64,000 bases of DNA from Micromonospora sp. RHAY321 (GTDB lineage Bacteria > Actinomycetota > Actinomycetes > Mycobacteriales > Micromonosporaceae), in assembly GCF_023896955.1 (NCBI RefSeq), contig NZ_JAMHIW010000005.1, positions 186,001 through 250,000 of the forward strand, given 5' to 3'. The notes below the pieces were generated by a model that made no database searches, had not been told where the DNA came from, and saw only the letters and a program-made list of their open reading frames with translations. Both the position numbers and the translations under genes were made by a program. Numbering within the stretch: the first letter of the stretch is position 1; every line of letters begins with the position of its first letter. This document shows, piece by piece, positions 35,816 through 44,311 of this stretch.

Positions 35816-36457
35816 TCAGTGCGAGTGCGCCCCGGACTCGCGCTGCTCGACCTCGGCGAGCGCGGCGAGCAACGTCTGCGCATCCTGGGCGCCGGTGACC
35901 GCGTACTTCCCGGCCAGCACGAAGGTCGGCACGCTGGTGACGCCCAACTCCCGGGCGGCGGCCAACTAGGCGGCGACCTCGGCGGTACGCTCGTCGGAGT
36001 CGAGGAACCGGCGCACGTCGGCGACGTCCAGGCCGATCCCGCCGGCAAGCGTGGCCAGCGCCTCGCGGGAACCGACATCGACGCCCTGGGTGAAGTGCGC
36101 CTGGTAGAGCGCCTCCACCATCTCGGCCGCCAGGCCGTGGTCGGCGGCATAGGAGACCAGCCGGTGCGCCTCGAAGGTGTTCGCGATCACCGCACGGTCG
36201 AAGTCCAGCCGCAGCCCGTCACCCGCCGCGACCTCAGTCACGTGGGCGAACATCTGCCGGGCCCGCTCCGGACCACCGAACTTGGCGCCCATCGCCTCCA
36301 CCAGCGGGCGGGGCTCCGACACCGGCGACGGGTCGAGCTGGAACGGCCGGTAGCGGACGGTCACGTCGCCGTCGTAGCTGGCGAGGGCCTGCTCCAGCCG
36401 GCGCTTGCCGATGTAGCACCACGGGCAGACGACGTCCGCGTAGATCTCGATCTCCAT
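35816..36457 (-). pseudogene. DsbA/FrnE-family disulfide oxidoreductase with in-frame amber codon
   Basis: Thioredoxin-fold protein with CPWC at residues 11-14 (MEIEIYADVVCPWCYIGKRRLE) and the FrnE/DsbA helical insertion. In-frame codon 164 is TAG (35966-35968), splitting ...DERTAEVAA from LAAARELGVTSVPTFVLAGKYAVTG. The second part carries the conserved cis-Pro loop (VTSVPTFVLAGK) needed for function and runs another 49 codons to the true TGA at 35816-35818. Upstream and downstream parts are otherwise intact and in frame. So this is a recent nonsense mutation, a sequencing error, or readthrough. Confidence 0.85.
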
Positions 36458-36477
36458 GATCGGTGGCAACTGCCAGC

Positions 36478-36906
36478 TCAGCCGAGTTGTTCCCGGACCT
36501 GACGCTTGAGCCGACCCAGGATCGCGGTGCCGCCGCGTACCCGCAGCGGGCTGATCGCCTGGGCCAGCCCCATCCGCTGGTAGAGGTCGTCCGGCACGGC
36601 CAGCACCTCCTCGGCGCTCGCGCCGGCCAGCCCTTCGGCGAGGATCCCCGCGAACGCCCGGGTGGTCGGTGCCTCCGGCGGACAGTCGAACAGCGTCTCG
36701 ACGGTCCGCTCCGGCGTCACCCGGGCGCGCAGGAAGAACGAGGTCTGGCACTCCGGCACCTGCTCCATGCCCTCGCGGTCGGTGGCGTCGGCCGGCAGCG
36801 GCGGGATGACGTCGGCGTACTCCAGCAACATCTCCAGCACCAGCTCACGCGGTGCGGAGGCGAACTCGTCGACGATCTCGGCCAGTCGGGCGGGCATGTC
36901 AGCCAT
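36478..36906 (-). CDS. sufE: SufE-family cysteine-desulfurase acceptor
   Basis: 142-residue SufE-like protein. The fold is recognised by MPARLAEIVDEFASAPRELVLEMLLEYADVIPPLP and the C-terminal GLAQAISPLRVRGGTAILGRLK region. Cys53 (PECQTSF) is the persulfide-accepting cysteine of the family. SufE passes sulfur from a SufS cysteine desulfurase for Fe-S assembly. In actinobacteria a stand-alone SufE often neighbours rhodanese sseA; here sseA is 4 kb away. It starts 42 bp after the CBS gene and ends 20 bp before the FrnE-like gene. Confidence 0.88.
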   Translation of the reverse strand: MADMPARLAEIVDEFASAPRELVLEMLLEYADVIPPLPADATDREGMEQVPECQTSFFLRARVTPERTVETLFDCPPEAPTTRAFAGILAEGLAGASAEEVLAVPDDLYQRMGLAQAISPLRVRGGTAILGRLKRQVREQLG

Positions 36907-36948
36907 GCGTCGAGGCTACCGCTGTCGGCGGGGGCCTTTCCCCGCACC

Positions 36949-37374
36949 TCAAACGGTCGGGGACTGCTCGCTGATCTCGCTCAGGGCGCTGGTGGGGTCG
37001 AGCTGCATGGCCAGGTCGCCGAGCGAGACGATGCCGACCAGCTTGCGGTCGGTGTCACAGACCAGCACCCGCCGGATGCCCCGATCGCGCATCAGCGCCG
37101 CCGCCTCGCCCGCCGTGCAGTGCTGCTCGATCATGACGACCTCGCGGGTGACGATCGAGCCGATGGTGGTGGCCGCGGGTGAGCTGTTCTCGGCCACCGC
37201 CCGGACCACGATGTCACGGTCGGTGAGCATGCCGGCGAGGCTGGCGCCGTCGGTGACCACCACGTCGCCGATGTCGGCCTCCTTCATCACCCTGGCCGCC
37301 TCGTCCAGGGTGGTCTCCGCCGGCAGGTAGACCACCTGCTTGGTCATCACGTCGCTGACCCGGTAACCGGTCAT
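36949..37374 (-). CDS. CBS-domain protein
   Basis: 141 residues: a CBS pair (VSDVMTKQVVYLPAETTLDEAARVM then TREVVMIEQHCTAGEAAALMRDRG) with the motif MLTDRDIVVRAVAE. This pattern parallels the CBS protein at 25474-25893. ATG 37374 is chosen because GGAGG lies about 7 nt upstream; a longer GTG start at 37398 is less likely. Candidate nucleotide-sensing module; target unknown. Confidence 0.88.
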   Translation of the reverse strand: MTGYRVSDVMTKQVVYLPAETTLDEAARVMKEADIGDVVVTDGASLAGMLTDRDIVVRAVAENSSPAATTIGSIVTREVVMIEQHCTAGEAAALMRDRGIRRVLVCDTDRKLVGIVSLGDLAMQLDPTSALSEISEQSPTV

Positions 37375-37431
37375 GAGAGCCTCCGAAGACGTTTCCACCC
37401 GATCGAACTGCGGTACCCCGTGGTGCGATGG

Positions 37432-39201
37432 CTACACCAGGCTCCCACGGTCCCGGCGCACCTCGTGGACCAGTCGCTCCACCAGGCCGTCCAGGTGCAG
37501 CTCGGTGCGTCCGTCGCCGGCCCGCTCGCGCAGTTCGACGTACCCGTCGGCCAGCCGGCGGCCGACCACGACGGTGCGCGGGATGCCGACCAGTTCCGCG
37601 TCGGTGAACTTCACCCCGGCCGAGACGTGCGTCCGGTCGTCGACGAGAACCCGCAGGCCGGCGTCGGCGAGCCGCCCGCCGAGCTCCAGCGCCGCGTCGA
37701 GCTGCGGCCCCTTGCCCGCCACGACCAGGTGTACGTCCAACGGCGCGACCGCCGCCGGCCACACCAACCCACGATCGTCGTGGTGCTGCTCGGCGATCGC
37801 CGCCACCGCCCGGGACACGCCGATGCCATAGCAGCCCATGGTCGGCCGGACCGGCTTGCCCGCCGGGCCGAGCACGTCGACCGCGAACGCGTCGGTGAAG
37901 CGGCGGCCGAGCTGGAAGATGTGGCCGATCTCGATGCCCCGCCGGATGGTCAGCTCGCCGCCGTCGCAGTCGGGGCACGGGTCACCGGCGCGTACCTCGG
38001 CCGCCTCGATCGTGCCGTCGGGCGTGAAGTCCCGGCCGCAGACCACGTTCGTCGCGTGCCGACCCGGCTCGTTCGCCCCGGTCAGCCAGGCCGAGCCGGG
38101 CACGACCCGCGGATCGACCAGGTAGCGGATGCCCAGCTTGTCGAGCAGTTGCGGCCCGATGTACCCGCGAACCAGCTCCGGATGGTCGGACCACTGGTCG
38201 AAGACGGCCACCTGGGCCGGGTGCAGGGCGGCACCGACGCGCTTCAGGTCGACCTCGCGGTCACCCGGAACCCCCACCACCAGCGGTTCGGCCCGCTCCG
38301 TGCCCGGCTGACGTACGGACAGCACGACGTTCTTCAGGGTGTCGGCGGCCGTCCAGCCGTCCCGGCCACCCAGCCGGCGGGCGTTGGCCAACTCCACCAG
38401 GCTGGCGATCGTCGGGGTCTCGGGCGTGTCGTGGACCTCGACGGCCGGCTGTGCGGCCGGGTCACCGGCGGCGGGCACCGGGGTGGTGACCGCCTCGGTG
38501 TTCGCCGCGTAGTCGCAGGCGGTGCAGCCGACGAAGGTGTCCTCACCGACCGGCGTGGCGGCCAGGAACTCCTCCGACGCCGAGCCACCCATCGCCCCGG
38601 ACATCGCGTGCACCACCGTGTAGTCCAGGCCCAGCCGGTCGAAGATCCGCCGGTACGCCGCCCGGTGCCGTCCGTACGCGTCGCGCAGCCCCGCCTCGTC
38701 GAGGTCGAAGGAGTACGCGTCCTTCATGAGGAACTCCCGGCCGCGCAGCAGACCGGCCCGGGGCCGTGCCTCGTCGCGGAACTTCGTCTGCACCTGGAAC
38801 AGCGTCACCGGGAAGTCCCGGTACGAGGTGAACAGGTCCTTGACCAGCAGCGCCGCCATCTCCTCGTGGGTGGGTGCCAACAGGTGCTCGGCGCCGCGCC
38901 GGTCGGCGAGGGTGAAGATGTCGTCGCCGTACTCCGTCCACCGGCCGCTGCTCCGGTACGGTTCCGCCGGCAGCAACGCCGGGAAGTGCACCTCCTGGTC
39001 GCCGATCGCGATCAGCTCACGGCGCACCACCTCGGTGATCCGGTCCAGCACCAGCTTGCCCAGCGGCAGCCACGTGTAGCCGCCCGGTGCGGCGCGACGG
39101 ATGTAGCCGGCGCGCAGCAGCAGCCGGTGGCTCGGCACCTCCGCGTCGGCCGGGTCCTCGCGCAGGGTTCGCAGCAGCAGGGTCGACATGCGTAGCAGCA
39201 T
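37432..39201 (-). CDS. proS: prolyl-tRNA synthetase (bacterial type with editing domain)
   Basis: 589-residue class II synthetase. The length and the central insertion (about residues 230-390, [14 protein letters not shown] onward) mark the bacterial type with a cis-editing INS domain. Catalytic motif 2 is [26 protein letters not shown] and motif 3 is [20 protein letters not shown] at 39201 ([16 protein letters not shown]). It has its own promoter region, and the CBS gene lies 57 bp downstream of it in the same direction. Confidence 0.95.
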   Translation of the reverse strand: MLLRMSTLLLRTLREDPADAEVPSHRLLLRAGYIRRAAPGGYTWLPLGKLVLDRITEVVRRELIAIGDQEVHFPALLPAEPYRSSGRWTEYGDDIFTLADRRGAEHLLAPTHEEMAALLVKDLFTSYRDFPVTLFQVQTKFRDEARPRAGLLRGREFLMKDAYSFDLDEAGLRDAYGRHRAAYRRIFDRLGLDYTVVHAMSGAMGGSASEEFLAATPVGEDTFVGCTACDYAANTEAVTTPVPAAGDPAAQPAVEVHDTPETPTIASLVELANARRLGGRDGWTAADTLKNVVLSVRQPGTERAEPLVVGVPGDREVDLKRVGAALHPAQVAVFDQWSDHPELVRGYIGPQLLDKLGIRYLVDPRVVPGSAWLTGANEPGRHATNVVCGRDFTPDGTIEAAEVRAGDPCPDCDGGELTIRRGIEIGHIFQLGRRFTDAFAVDVLGPAGKPVRPTMGCYGIGVSRAVAAIAEQHHDDRGLVWPAAVAPLDVHLVVAGKGPQLDAALELGGRLADAGLRVLVDDRTHVSAGVKFTDAELVGIPRTVVVGRRLADGYVELRERAGDGRTELHLDGLVERLVHEVRRDRGSLV

Positions 39202-39495
39202 CAGCGCAGCCTACGAGCGGTGAGCTGGGATGAGCGACCCAATTCGGACCTGTGCCGAGGGGTGCTCGAAACGGGCAGGCTGTTCGCGTGATCGACCCGG
39301 CTTCCGTTAAGTCGGGGTGTCCGGGTGGTGGGGATGGCCCGACCTCCGGGATGTCGACCGGGTCAACCAAGGCGTCGCAGGCACCCCGCGGACGAGCAAT
39401 GACCTCCGCCACGTCGTCCGGTTCGGGGCACCGACGGCCGCGTATCCGGTGACAGACTGGTCGCCGCAGGCAACGGGTGGCGTGAGGGGGCGCGG

Positions 39496-40263
39496 GTGCG
39501 CTGGCGCAGTTATGTCGCGGTCGGGGACAGCTTCACTGAGGGTATGGACGACGCGTACCCGGACGGCACCTACCGGGGTTGGGCGGACCTCGTGGCGACC
39601 CGGCTGGCGGCGGAGGCCGGCCCCGACTTCCGCTACGCCAACCTGGCCATCCGCGGTCGGCTCTTCCCCAGCGTCGTGGCCGAGCAGGTGCCCGCCGCCG
39701 TGGCGATGAAGCCCGACCTGATCAGCTTCGCGGCCGGCGGCAACGACGTGCTGCGCCGCACCTTCGACCCGGACACGCTCGTCGCCCGCTTCGACGAGGT
39801 GGTCCGGCAACTGCGCTCGGGCGGCGCGGACGTGCTGCTCTTCCGGTTCGCGGACGTGATGGCCCGACTGCCCGGCCAGCGCCTCGTCGCACCCCGCGTG
39901 CAACTGCTCAACCAGGCGGTCGGCGAGACCGCCGAGCGGCACGGCGCCATCATGGTCGACCTGTACGCCGACGACACCTTCCTCAACCCGATGCTCTGGA
40001 GCACCGACCGGCTGCACCTCTCGGCGGCCGGTCATCGTCGGGTCGCCGGGCAGGTGCTGAACGCGCTCGGGGTCGGCTGCGACGAGGAGTGGCTGATGGT
40101 GCCACCGCACCCCGCGCCCTCCCCGTGGCTCGCCGCCCGCGCGGCCGACCTGCGCTGGGCGGGGCAGCACCTGGCTCCGTGGATCAAGCGGCGGCTGACC
40201 GGCCGCTCCTCCGGTGACAGGGTCACCGCGAAGCGTCCGCTGCTCGGGCCGTTCGCCGACTGA
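39496..40263 (+). CDS. SGNH/GDSL hydrolase
   Basis: 255-residue esterase-like protein. The catalytic nucleophile Ser12 is in VAVGDSFTEG; block III is GGNDVL, and the catalytic Asp171 and His174 are in DRLHLSAAGH. No signal peptide, so it is cytosolic. Substrate unknown. GTG start at 39496. Two bases separate it from the following gene, so the two are co-transcribed. Confidence 0.9.
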   Translation: MRWRSYVAVGDSFTEGMDDAYPDGTYRGWADLVATRLAAEAGPDFRYANLAIRGRLFPSVVAEQVPAAVAMKPDLISFAAGGNDVLRRTFDPDTLVARFDEVVRQLRSGGADVLLFRFADVMARLPGQRLVAPRVQLLNQAVGETAERHGAIMVDLYADDTFLNPMLWSTDRLHLSAAGHRRVAGQVLNALGVGCDEEWLMVPPHPAPSPWLAARAADLRWAGQHLAPWIKRRLTGRSSGDRVTAKRPLLGPFAD

Positions 40264-40265
40264 TC

Positions 40266-40712
40266 GTGCGGACCATCCACACCGCCACGCTGCTGCGGAT
40301 GACACCGGACGACGAGCCGGTCCCCGGTCGGGCGGTGCTGGTGACCGGTTCCCGGATCGAGGCCGTGGCGTCACTGGACGAGCTGACGCAGGCGTACCCG
40401 CAGGTACGGGTGCGGCGATGGGCCGGCACGCTCGGGCCGGCGCTGGTGCACGACGGTCCCCTGCCGCCCGCGCCCAGCCCACGCGAACGCGTGCACGCGC
40501 TGTTCCAGCTCGGGGCTGCCGCGGTCCTGGCCGCGCACGTGGCCGAGCCGGCGTTGCGGGCCGCCGCGGTCCGCAACGACGTCGCGGTGCTCGACGAGGT
40601 ACGGCCGCAGGCCCTGGTGCCGTCCGCCCGTGCCGACCTGGCTGTCTTCGCCGCCGACGGCACCTGCCTCGCCGCTGTCGTCGCCGGCCGGCTGGTGCAC
40701 CGGCGGGCCTGA
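40266..40712 (+). CDS. imidazolonepropionase-like (barrel-less amidohydrolase) domain protein
   Basis: 148-residue protein. The N-terminal half resembles the beta-sandwich and substrate-entry part of amidohydrolases (TIHTATLLRMTPDDEPVPGRAVLV) and the last 30 residues resemble their closing strands (SARADLAVFAADGTCLAAVVAGRLVHRR). The TIM barrel with the metal-binding His and Lys residues is absent. It reads smoothly in frame, so this is not a simple frameshift, and it may be a regulatory or non-catalytic relic. Two bases after the SGNH gene. Confidence 0.6.
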   Translation: MRTIHTATLLRMTPDDEPVPGRAVLVTGSRIEAVASLDELTQAYPQVRVRRWAGTLGPALVHDGPLPPAPSPRERVHALFQLGAAAVLAAHVAEPALRAAAVRNDVAVLDEVRPQALVPSARADLAVFAADGTCLAAVVAGRLVHRRA

Positions 40713-40817
40713 CACCGAGGCCCATCCCCTGTGGTCCGTCGTGCCGACGGTCACATCCGCGGCACCCGATTACCGATGGCCGGCCGGCGGGCCGGGATCC
40801 GGCGTACCTTGGGGATC

Positions 40818-41720
40818 ATGTCTGTGCCGAGCGATCCTGATCCCCGCCTCCAGTCCTACGCGGACCCGCAGCGGCTGGTCACCACCGAGTGGCTGGCCGA
40901 GCACCTGGGCGACGAGGGTCTCGTGGTTGTCGAGTCCGACGAGGACGTGCTGCTCTACGACACCGGTCACATCCCGGGTGCGGTCAAGGTCGACTGGCAC
41001 CTGGAGCTGAACGACCAGGTGACCCGGGACTACCTGGACGCCAAGAGCTTCGCCGAGCTGTGCGCCGCCAAGGGCATCGGCCGGGGCGACACCGTCGTCT
41101 TCTACGGCGACAACTTCAACTGGTGGGCCGCGTACGCCCTCTGGGTCTTCTCGCTCTTCGGCCACGCCGACGTACGGCTGCTCGACGGCGGCCGGCAGAA
41201 GTGGATCGCCGAAGGGCGCGAGCTGACCCGCGACAAGCCGAGTCGACCGCGCGCCGCGTACCCGGTGTCGGAGCGCGACGACGCACCGCTGCGGGCCTAC
41301 CGCGAGCAGGTGATGGCGCACATCGCCGCCGGTCGGCCGTTGGTGGACGTCCGGTCGCCGGGCGAGTACACCGGCGAGACGCTGCACATGCCGAACTACC
41401 CGCAGGAAGGCGCGCTGCGCGGCGGGCACATCCCGGGTGCGGTCAGCAAGCCGTGGAAGTCGGCGGCCAACGACGACGGCACCTTCAAGTCGCGCGACGA
41501 GCTGCGCGCGATCTACGCCGACCAGCTCGGACTGAGCCCGGACGACGACGTGATCGCGTACTGCCGGATCGGTGAGCGGTCCAGCCACACCTGGTTCGTG
41601 CTGCGGCACCTGCTGGGCTACCCGCAGGTGCGCAACTACGACGGCTCGTGGACCGAGTGGGGCAACCTGGTCCGGGCTCCCGTCGTGAAGGGCGACCAGC
41701 CCGGCGGCCTCGCCGCCTGA
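40818..41720 (+). CDS. sseA: thiosulfate sulfurtransferase (rhodanese) SseA
   Basis: 300-residue two-domain rhodanese; catalytic Cys249 lies in [13 protein letters not shown] of the C-terminal domain. The first domain ([26 protein letters not shown]...) is inactive, as usual. ATG at 40818. It transfers sulfane sulfur and in actinobacteria is linked with sufE. The 3' end carries a 25-bp exact tandem duplication spanning the stop codon. Confidence 0.93.
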   Translation: MSVPSDPDPRLQSYADPQRLVTTEWLAEHLGDEGLVVVESDEDVLLYDTGHIPGAVKVDWHLELNDQVTRDYLDAKSFAELCAAKGIGRGDTVVFYGDNFNWWAAYALWVFSLFGHADVRLLDGGRQKWIAEGRELTRDKPSRPRAAYPVSERDDAPLRAYREQVMAHIAAGRPLVDVRSPGEYTGETLHMPNYPQEGALRGGHIPGAVSKPWKSAANDDGTFKSRDELRAIYADQLGLSPDDDVIAYCRIGERSSHTWFVLRHLLGYPQVRNYDGSWTEWGNLVRAPVVKGDQPGGLAA

Positions 41721-41765
41721 CCGACCCGGCGGCCTCGCCGCCTGACCGACCCGGCGGTCCCGCCG
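41701..41765 (+). repeat. 25-bp tandem duplication across the sseA stop codon
   Basis: The 25-bp unit at 41701-41725 is exactly repeated at 41726-41750, followed by a partial third copy to 41765. The first copy contains the sseA TGA (41718-41720), so the second copy duplicates the stop and flanking DNA. Confidence 0.85.
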
Positions 41766-41773
41766 CAGCACCC

Positions 41774-41805
41774 GTCCCCGCGCGACCCTCCGGCCGCGCG
41801 GGGAC
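41774..41805. terminator. convergent terminator hairpin
   Basis: Perfect 11-bp stem (GTCCCCGCGCG with CGCGCGGGGAC) around a 10-nt loop, between sseA and the oppositely oriented anti-sigma-like gene. Confidence 0.75.
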
Positions 41806-41811
41806 GAGGGC

Positions 41812-42999
41812 TCAACCGGCCAGCGCCACCACCCCGTTCAGGTCGCGGACAACGCCGGTGACCTCACCGGTCTCCGGGTGCCAGCGCGCCACGCCGGCCG
41901 GTTGCAGGCGGAGCAGTACGGCACCCTGGTTGTCCCAGCCCAGCACGTCGCAGCAGCCCTTCGTCCGGTCCCGGCCCAGGTCGAGCATGTGGGTCACCGC
42001 GCCGGTGCGGGCGTCCAGCACGGCCACCCCCTCGGCCCCGTCGATCTGGCTGTTGGTGATCCACGCCGCCCGGGCCAGTCGCTCGCCGTGCAACCAACCC
42101 CGGCCGTAGAACTCGTTGACCTGGTACGGCACCGGCATCGCGGTGCCGGTGACCTTCTGTTCGGAGCGCACGCTGCCCTCGCGGGCGGTCCGGCTACGCA
42201 GCATCAGGCCGTCCCGCTCGCCGCCCACCTCGACGAGCGCCGCCTGGCGGCCGGCCGCCGGGTCGGGTGCGACCAGATCCCAGATCGACACGTCGACCTC
42301 GCTCGCCGAGCCGGTGATCCGGTCCACCGCGTACGTCCGGTCGTCACCGCCGACCAGCACCCGGTCGCTCGCCCAGACCACCAGCTCCAGGTAGCCGTCG
42401 AGCGGGATCCGGCGCACGGTCGCCGCGGTGAGGTCCACCATGATCAGCTCGTTGGTCTGTGCGAACGCGGCCGACCGACCGTCGGGCGACAGCACCCCGG
42501 GCTTCACGGCCGGCGCCTGGTTGCCGTCCTCGTCCCGAGTGGGTGCCGGGGTCACCACGTCGAGACTGCGCACCACGCCGTCGTCGCCGAGGATCCGGAC
42601 CGGGCCGTCCGCGCGGTACTCCTGATCCATCGGCTGGAACAGCGCCAACGCCCGCTGGACCGGGCGCGCGGAGAGTGGCACGGTCGCCGGGTCACCGAGC
42701 CGGGACAGCGGGTCGGGTGGGAAGGTCAGCTCGGCGGGGGCCTGCACCACCGGCCCGGCGTGGGTGGGCGCGACGGTCGGGGTCGGGGCCACCGAATGGT
42801 CCGGCGGTGGGTTGGCGGGCGGTCGCAGGGCGGCAACCGTGCCGCCGCCGACCAGCACCACGGCCAGGGCAACCGTGCCGACGGCCCGGCGGGTACGCCG
42901 AGTGCGCCGGGCCCGTTCCCAACCGGCCACCGCCGGGTGGCTGGGCCGGACGTCCTCGACGCTGACGGTCAGCAGCCGACGCAGGTCCTGCTCGTTCAC
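41812..42999 (-). CDS. membrane-anchored beta-propeller protein coupled to the ECF sigma factor
   Basis: 395 residues. The N-terminal cytoplasmic region (EQDLRRLLTVSVEDVRPSHPAVAGW) precedes one membrane helix (AVGTVALAVVLVGGGTVAAL, about residues 48-67) and an extracytoplasmic region of WD/TolB-like strands (LDGYLELVVWASDRVLVGG, DGAEGVAVLDARTG, VLGWDNQGAVLLRLQ). Its GTG start overlaps the sigma factor stop (GTGA), so it is translationally coupled. This is the layout of a SigE-family anti-sigma or sensor subunit, although no zinc-binding HxxxCxxC motif is visible. Function inferred from position and topology. Confidence 0.75.
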   Translation of the reverse strand: MNEQDLRRLLTVSVEDVRPSHPAVAGWERARRTRRTRRAVGTVALAVVLVGGGTVAALRPPANPPPDHSVAPTPTVAPTHAGPVVQAPAELTFPPDPLSRLGDPATVPLSARPVQRALALFQPMDQEYRADGPVRILGDDGVVRSLDVVTPAPTRDEDGNQAPAVKPGVLSPDGRSAAFAQTNELIMVDLTAATVRRIPLDGYLELVVWASDRVLVGGDDRTYAVDRITGSASEVDVSIWDLVAPDPAAGRQAALVEVGGERDGLMLRSRTAREGSVRSEQKVTGTAMPVPYQVNEFYGRGWLHGERLARAAWITNSQIDGAEGVAVLDARTGAVTHMLDLGRDRTKGCCDVLGWDNQGAVLLRLQPAGVARWHPETGEVTGVVRDLNGVVALAG

Positions 43000-43553
43000 G
43001 GGTTCACCTCCAGGCCGGTGGGCAGGTCGCCGGGCGTCGCCGGGCCTCGGCCCGACCGGGCGTCCCGGGCGAGGTCCGGAGCGACCTCGCGGAGTCGGCG
43101 CAGGGCCGCATGACACTGGCTCTTCACGGTGCCGACGGTCACGCCGAGCGCCTCGGCGGTGGCGACCTCGGTCAGATCCTCGTAGTAGCGCAGCACCAGC
43201 ACGGCCCGCTGCCGGGGTGGCAGCAGGCCCAGCGCGTGGTGCATCGTCAGCCGCAGCGCGCCGTCGCGATCGGGAGCCGTCTGCTCCGGCGGGTCGGCGC
43301 TGAGCCATTCCCGACGCCGGCGACGCCACCACGACACCGTGTCCCGGTAGAGGATGGCTCGCACGTACGCGGCGGGGTCACCGTCGCGGACCGAGGCCCA
43401 GCGCAGCGCCAGCTTCAGCAGCGCGTCCTGGAGGAGGTCCTCGGCCTGGTGGCGGTTGCCGCAGATCAGGTACGCCGCGCGCAGCAGCCGGTGCTGGTGG
43501 CTCTCCACGAAGGCGAGGTAGCTCTCGCGCCCGTCGTCTGCCGCCGGTCCCAT
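42996..43553 (-). CDS. ECF RNA polymerase sigma factor, SigE family
   Basis: 185-residue sigma-70 family protein of the ECF type. Region 2 is YLAFVESHQHRLLRAAYLICGNRHQAEDLLQDALLKLALRW. Region 4 follows with LGLLPPRQRAVLVLRYYEDLTEVATAEALGVTVGTVKSQCHAALRRL. ATG 43553 has GGGAGGTGG 6 nt upstream; earlier codons in frame are not homologous. Co-transcribed with and coupled to the membrane protein that follows, which probably controls it. Confidence 0.92.
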   Translation of the reverse strand: MGPAADDGRESYLAFVESHQHRLLRAAYLICGNRHQAEDLLQDALLKLALRWASVRDGDPAAYVRAILYRDTVSWWRRRRREWLSADPPEQTAPDRDGALRLTMHHALGLLPPRQRAVLVLRYYEDLTEVATAEALGVTVGTVKSQCHAALRRLREVAPDLARDARSGRGPATPGDLPTGLEVNP

Positions 43554-43622
43554 CCGCCCACCTCCCGGCCGTCGCGTTGCCGCGTCACCTGCCAGACGCA
43601 CGGGGAGGGGGAAAAGGTTGGG

Positions 43623-44204
43623 TCAGTTCTCCGGCAGCCCGGTCAGGTAGCGCTGCAGGGTCGGTGCGACCCAGGAAACCAGTTCCTCCGGATCCACGTC
43701 CACCATTGGCGGTAGGCGGACGATGTAACGGGTGAAGGCGAGGCCGAGGACCTGGCTGGCCACCAGGCCGGCGCGTCGCGCGGTGGTGGCCGGGTCGGTA
43801 CCGAACGTGGAGACGGCTGCGACGAGTTGGTCGGCGAAGAGGCCGCGCATGCGTTCGGCCGCGCCCGGATTGGTGCTGGCCGCCCGGAGCAGCGCCGCCA
43901 GCGTCTCGTCGCCCTCCCACCGGGCGAGGAAGTGCCGGATCAGCACCTCGCCGAACTGCCCCGGAGGCACGGCGGTCAGGTCGGGCAGCCGTAGGTCGAA
44001 CTCAGCCGCCGCCGCGAACAGCCCCTCCTTGCTGCCGTAGTAGCGCATCACCATCGACGGGTCGATCCGGGCGTCGGCGGCGATGGCCCGGATCGTGGCG
44101 CGTTCGTACCCGTCCGCGGCGAACCGTTCGCGGGCTGCCCGCAGGATCGCCGCGCGGGTGGCGTCGGAGCGGCGCGGGCGGTTCGGGTGGGCGGGCGCTG
44201 TCAT
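43623..44204 (-). CDS. TetR-family repressor
   Basis: 193 residues: helix-turn-helix at about residues 14-62 (DATRAAILRAARERFAADGYERATIRAIAADARIDPSMVMRYYGSKEGLF), then an effector domain ending YLTGLPEN. ATG at 44204. Three CCAACA-N2-TGTTGG-type boxes lie between it and the divergent FAD-dependent monooxygenase, so it very likely represses both. Confidence 0.9.
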   Translation of the reverse strand: MTAPAHPNRPRRSDATRAAILRAARERFAADGYERATIRAIAADARIDPSMVMRYYGSKEGLFAAAAEFDLRLPDLTAVPPGQFGEVLIRHFLARWEGDETLAALLRAASTNPGAAERMRGLFADQLVAAVSTFGTDPATTARRAGLVASQVLGLAFTRYIVRLPPMVDVDPEELVSWVAPTLQRYLTGLPEN

Positions 44205-44219
44205 GTCAACGACCGTAGG

Positions 44220-44291
44220 CCAACAACTGTTGACACACAACGAGGGTCGTCCTAGCGTCGCCAACAAGTGTTTGCCAACATGTGTTGGCAA
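44220..44291. promoter_or_regulatory. three TetR operator boxes
   Basis: CCAACA-AC-TGTTGA (44220-44233), CCAACA-AG-TGTTTG (44261-44274) and CCAACA-TG-TGTTGG (44275-44288) share the pattern CCAACA-N2-TGTTGG. The last is part of a perfect 9-bp-arm palindrome, 44272-44291. Boxes two and three are back to back, consistent with cooperative repressor binding in front of both divergent genes. Confidence 0.8.
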
Positions 44292-44311
44292 CGGCATTTC
44301 CGGAGGTGGCC

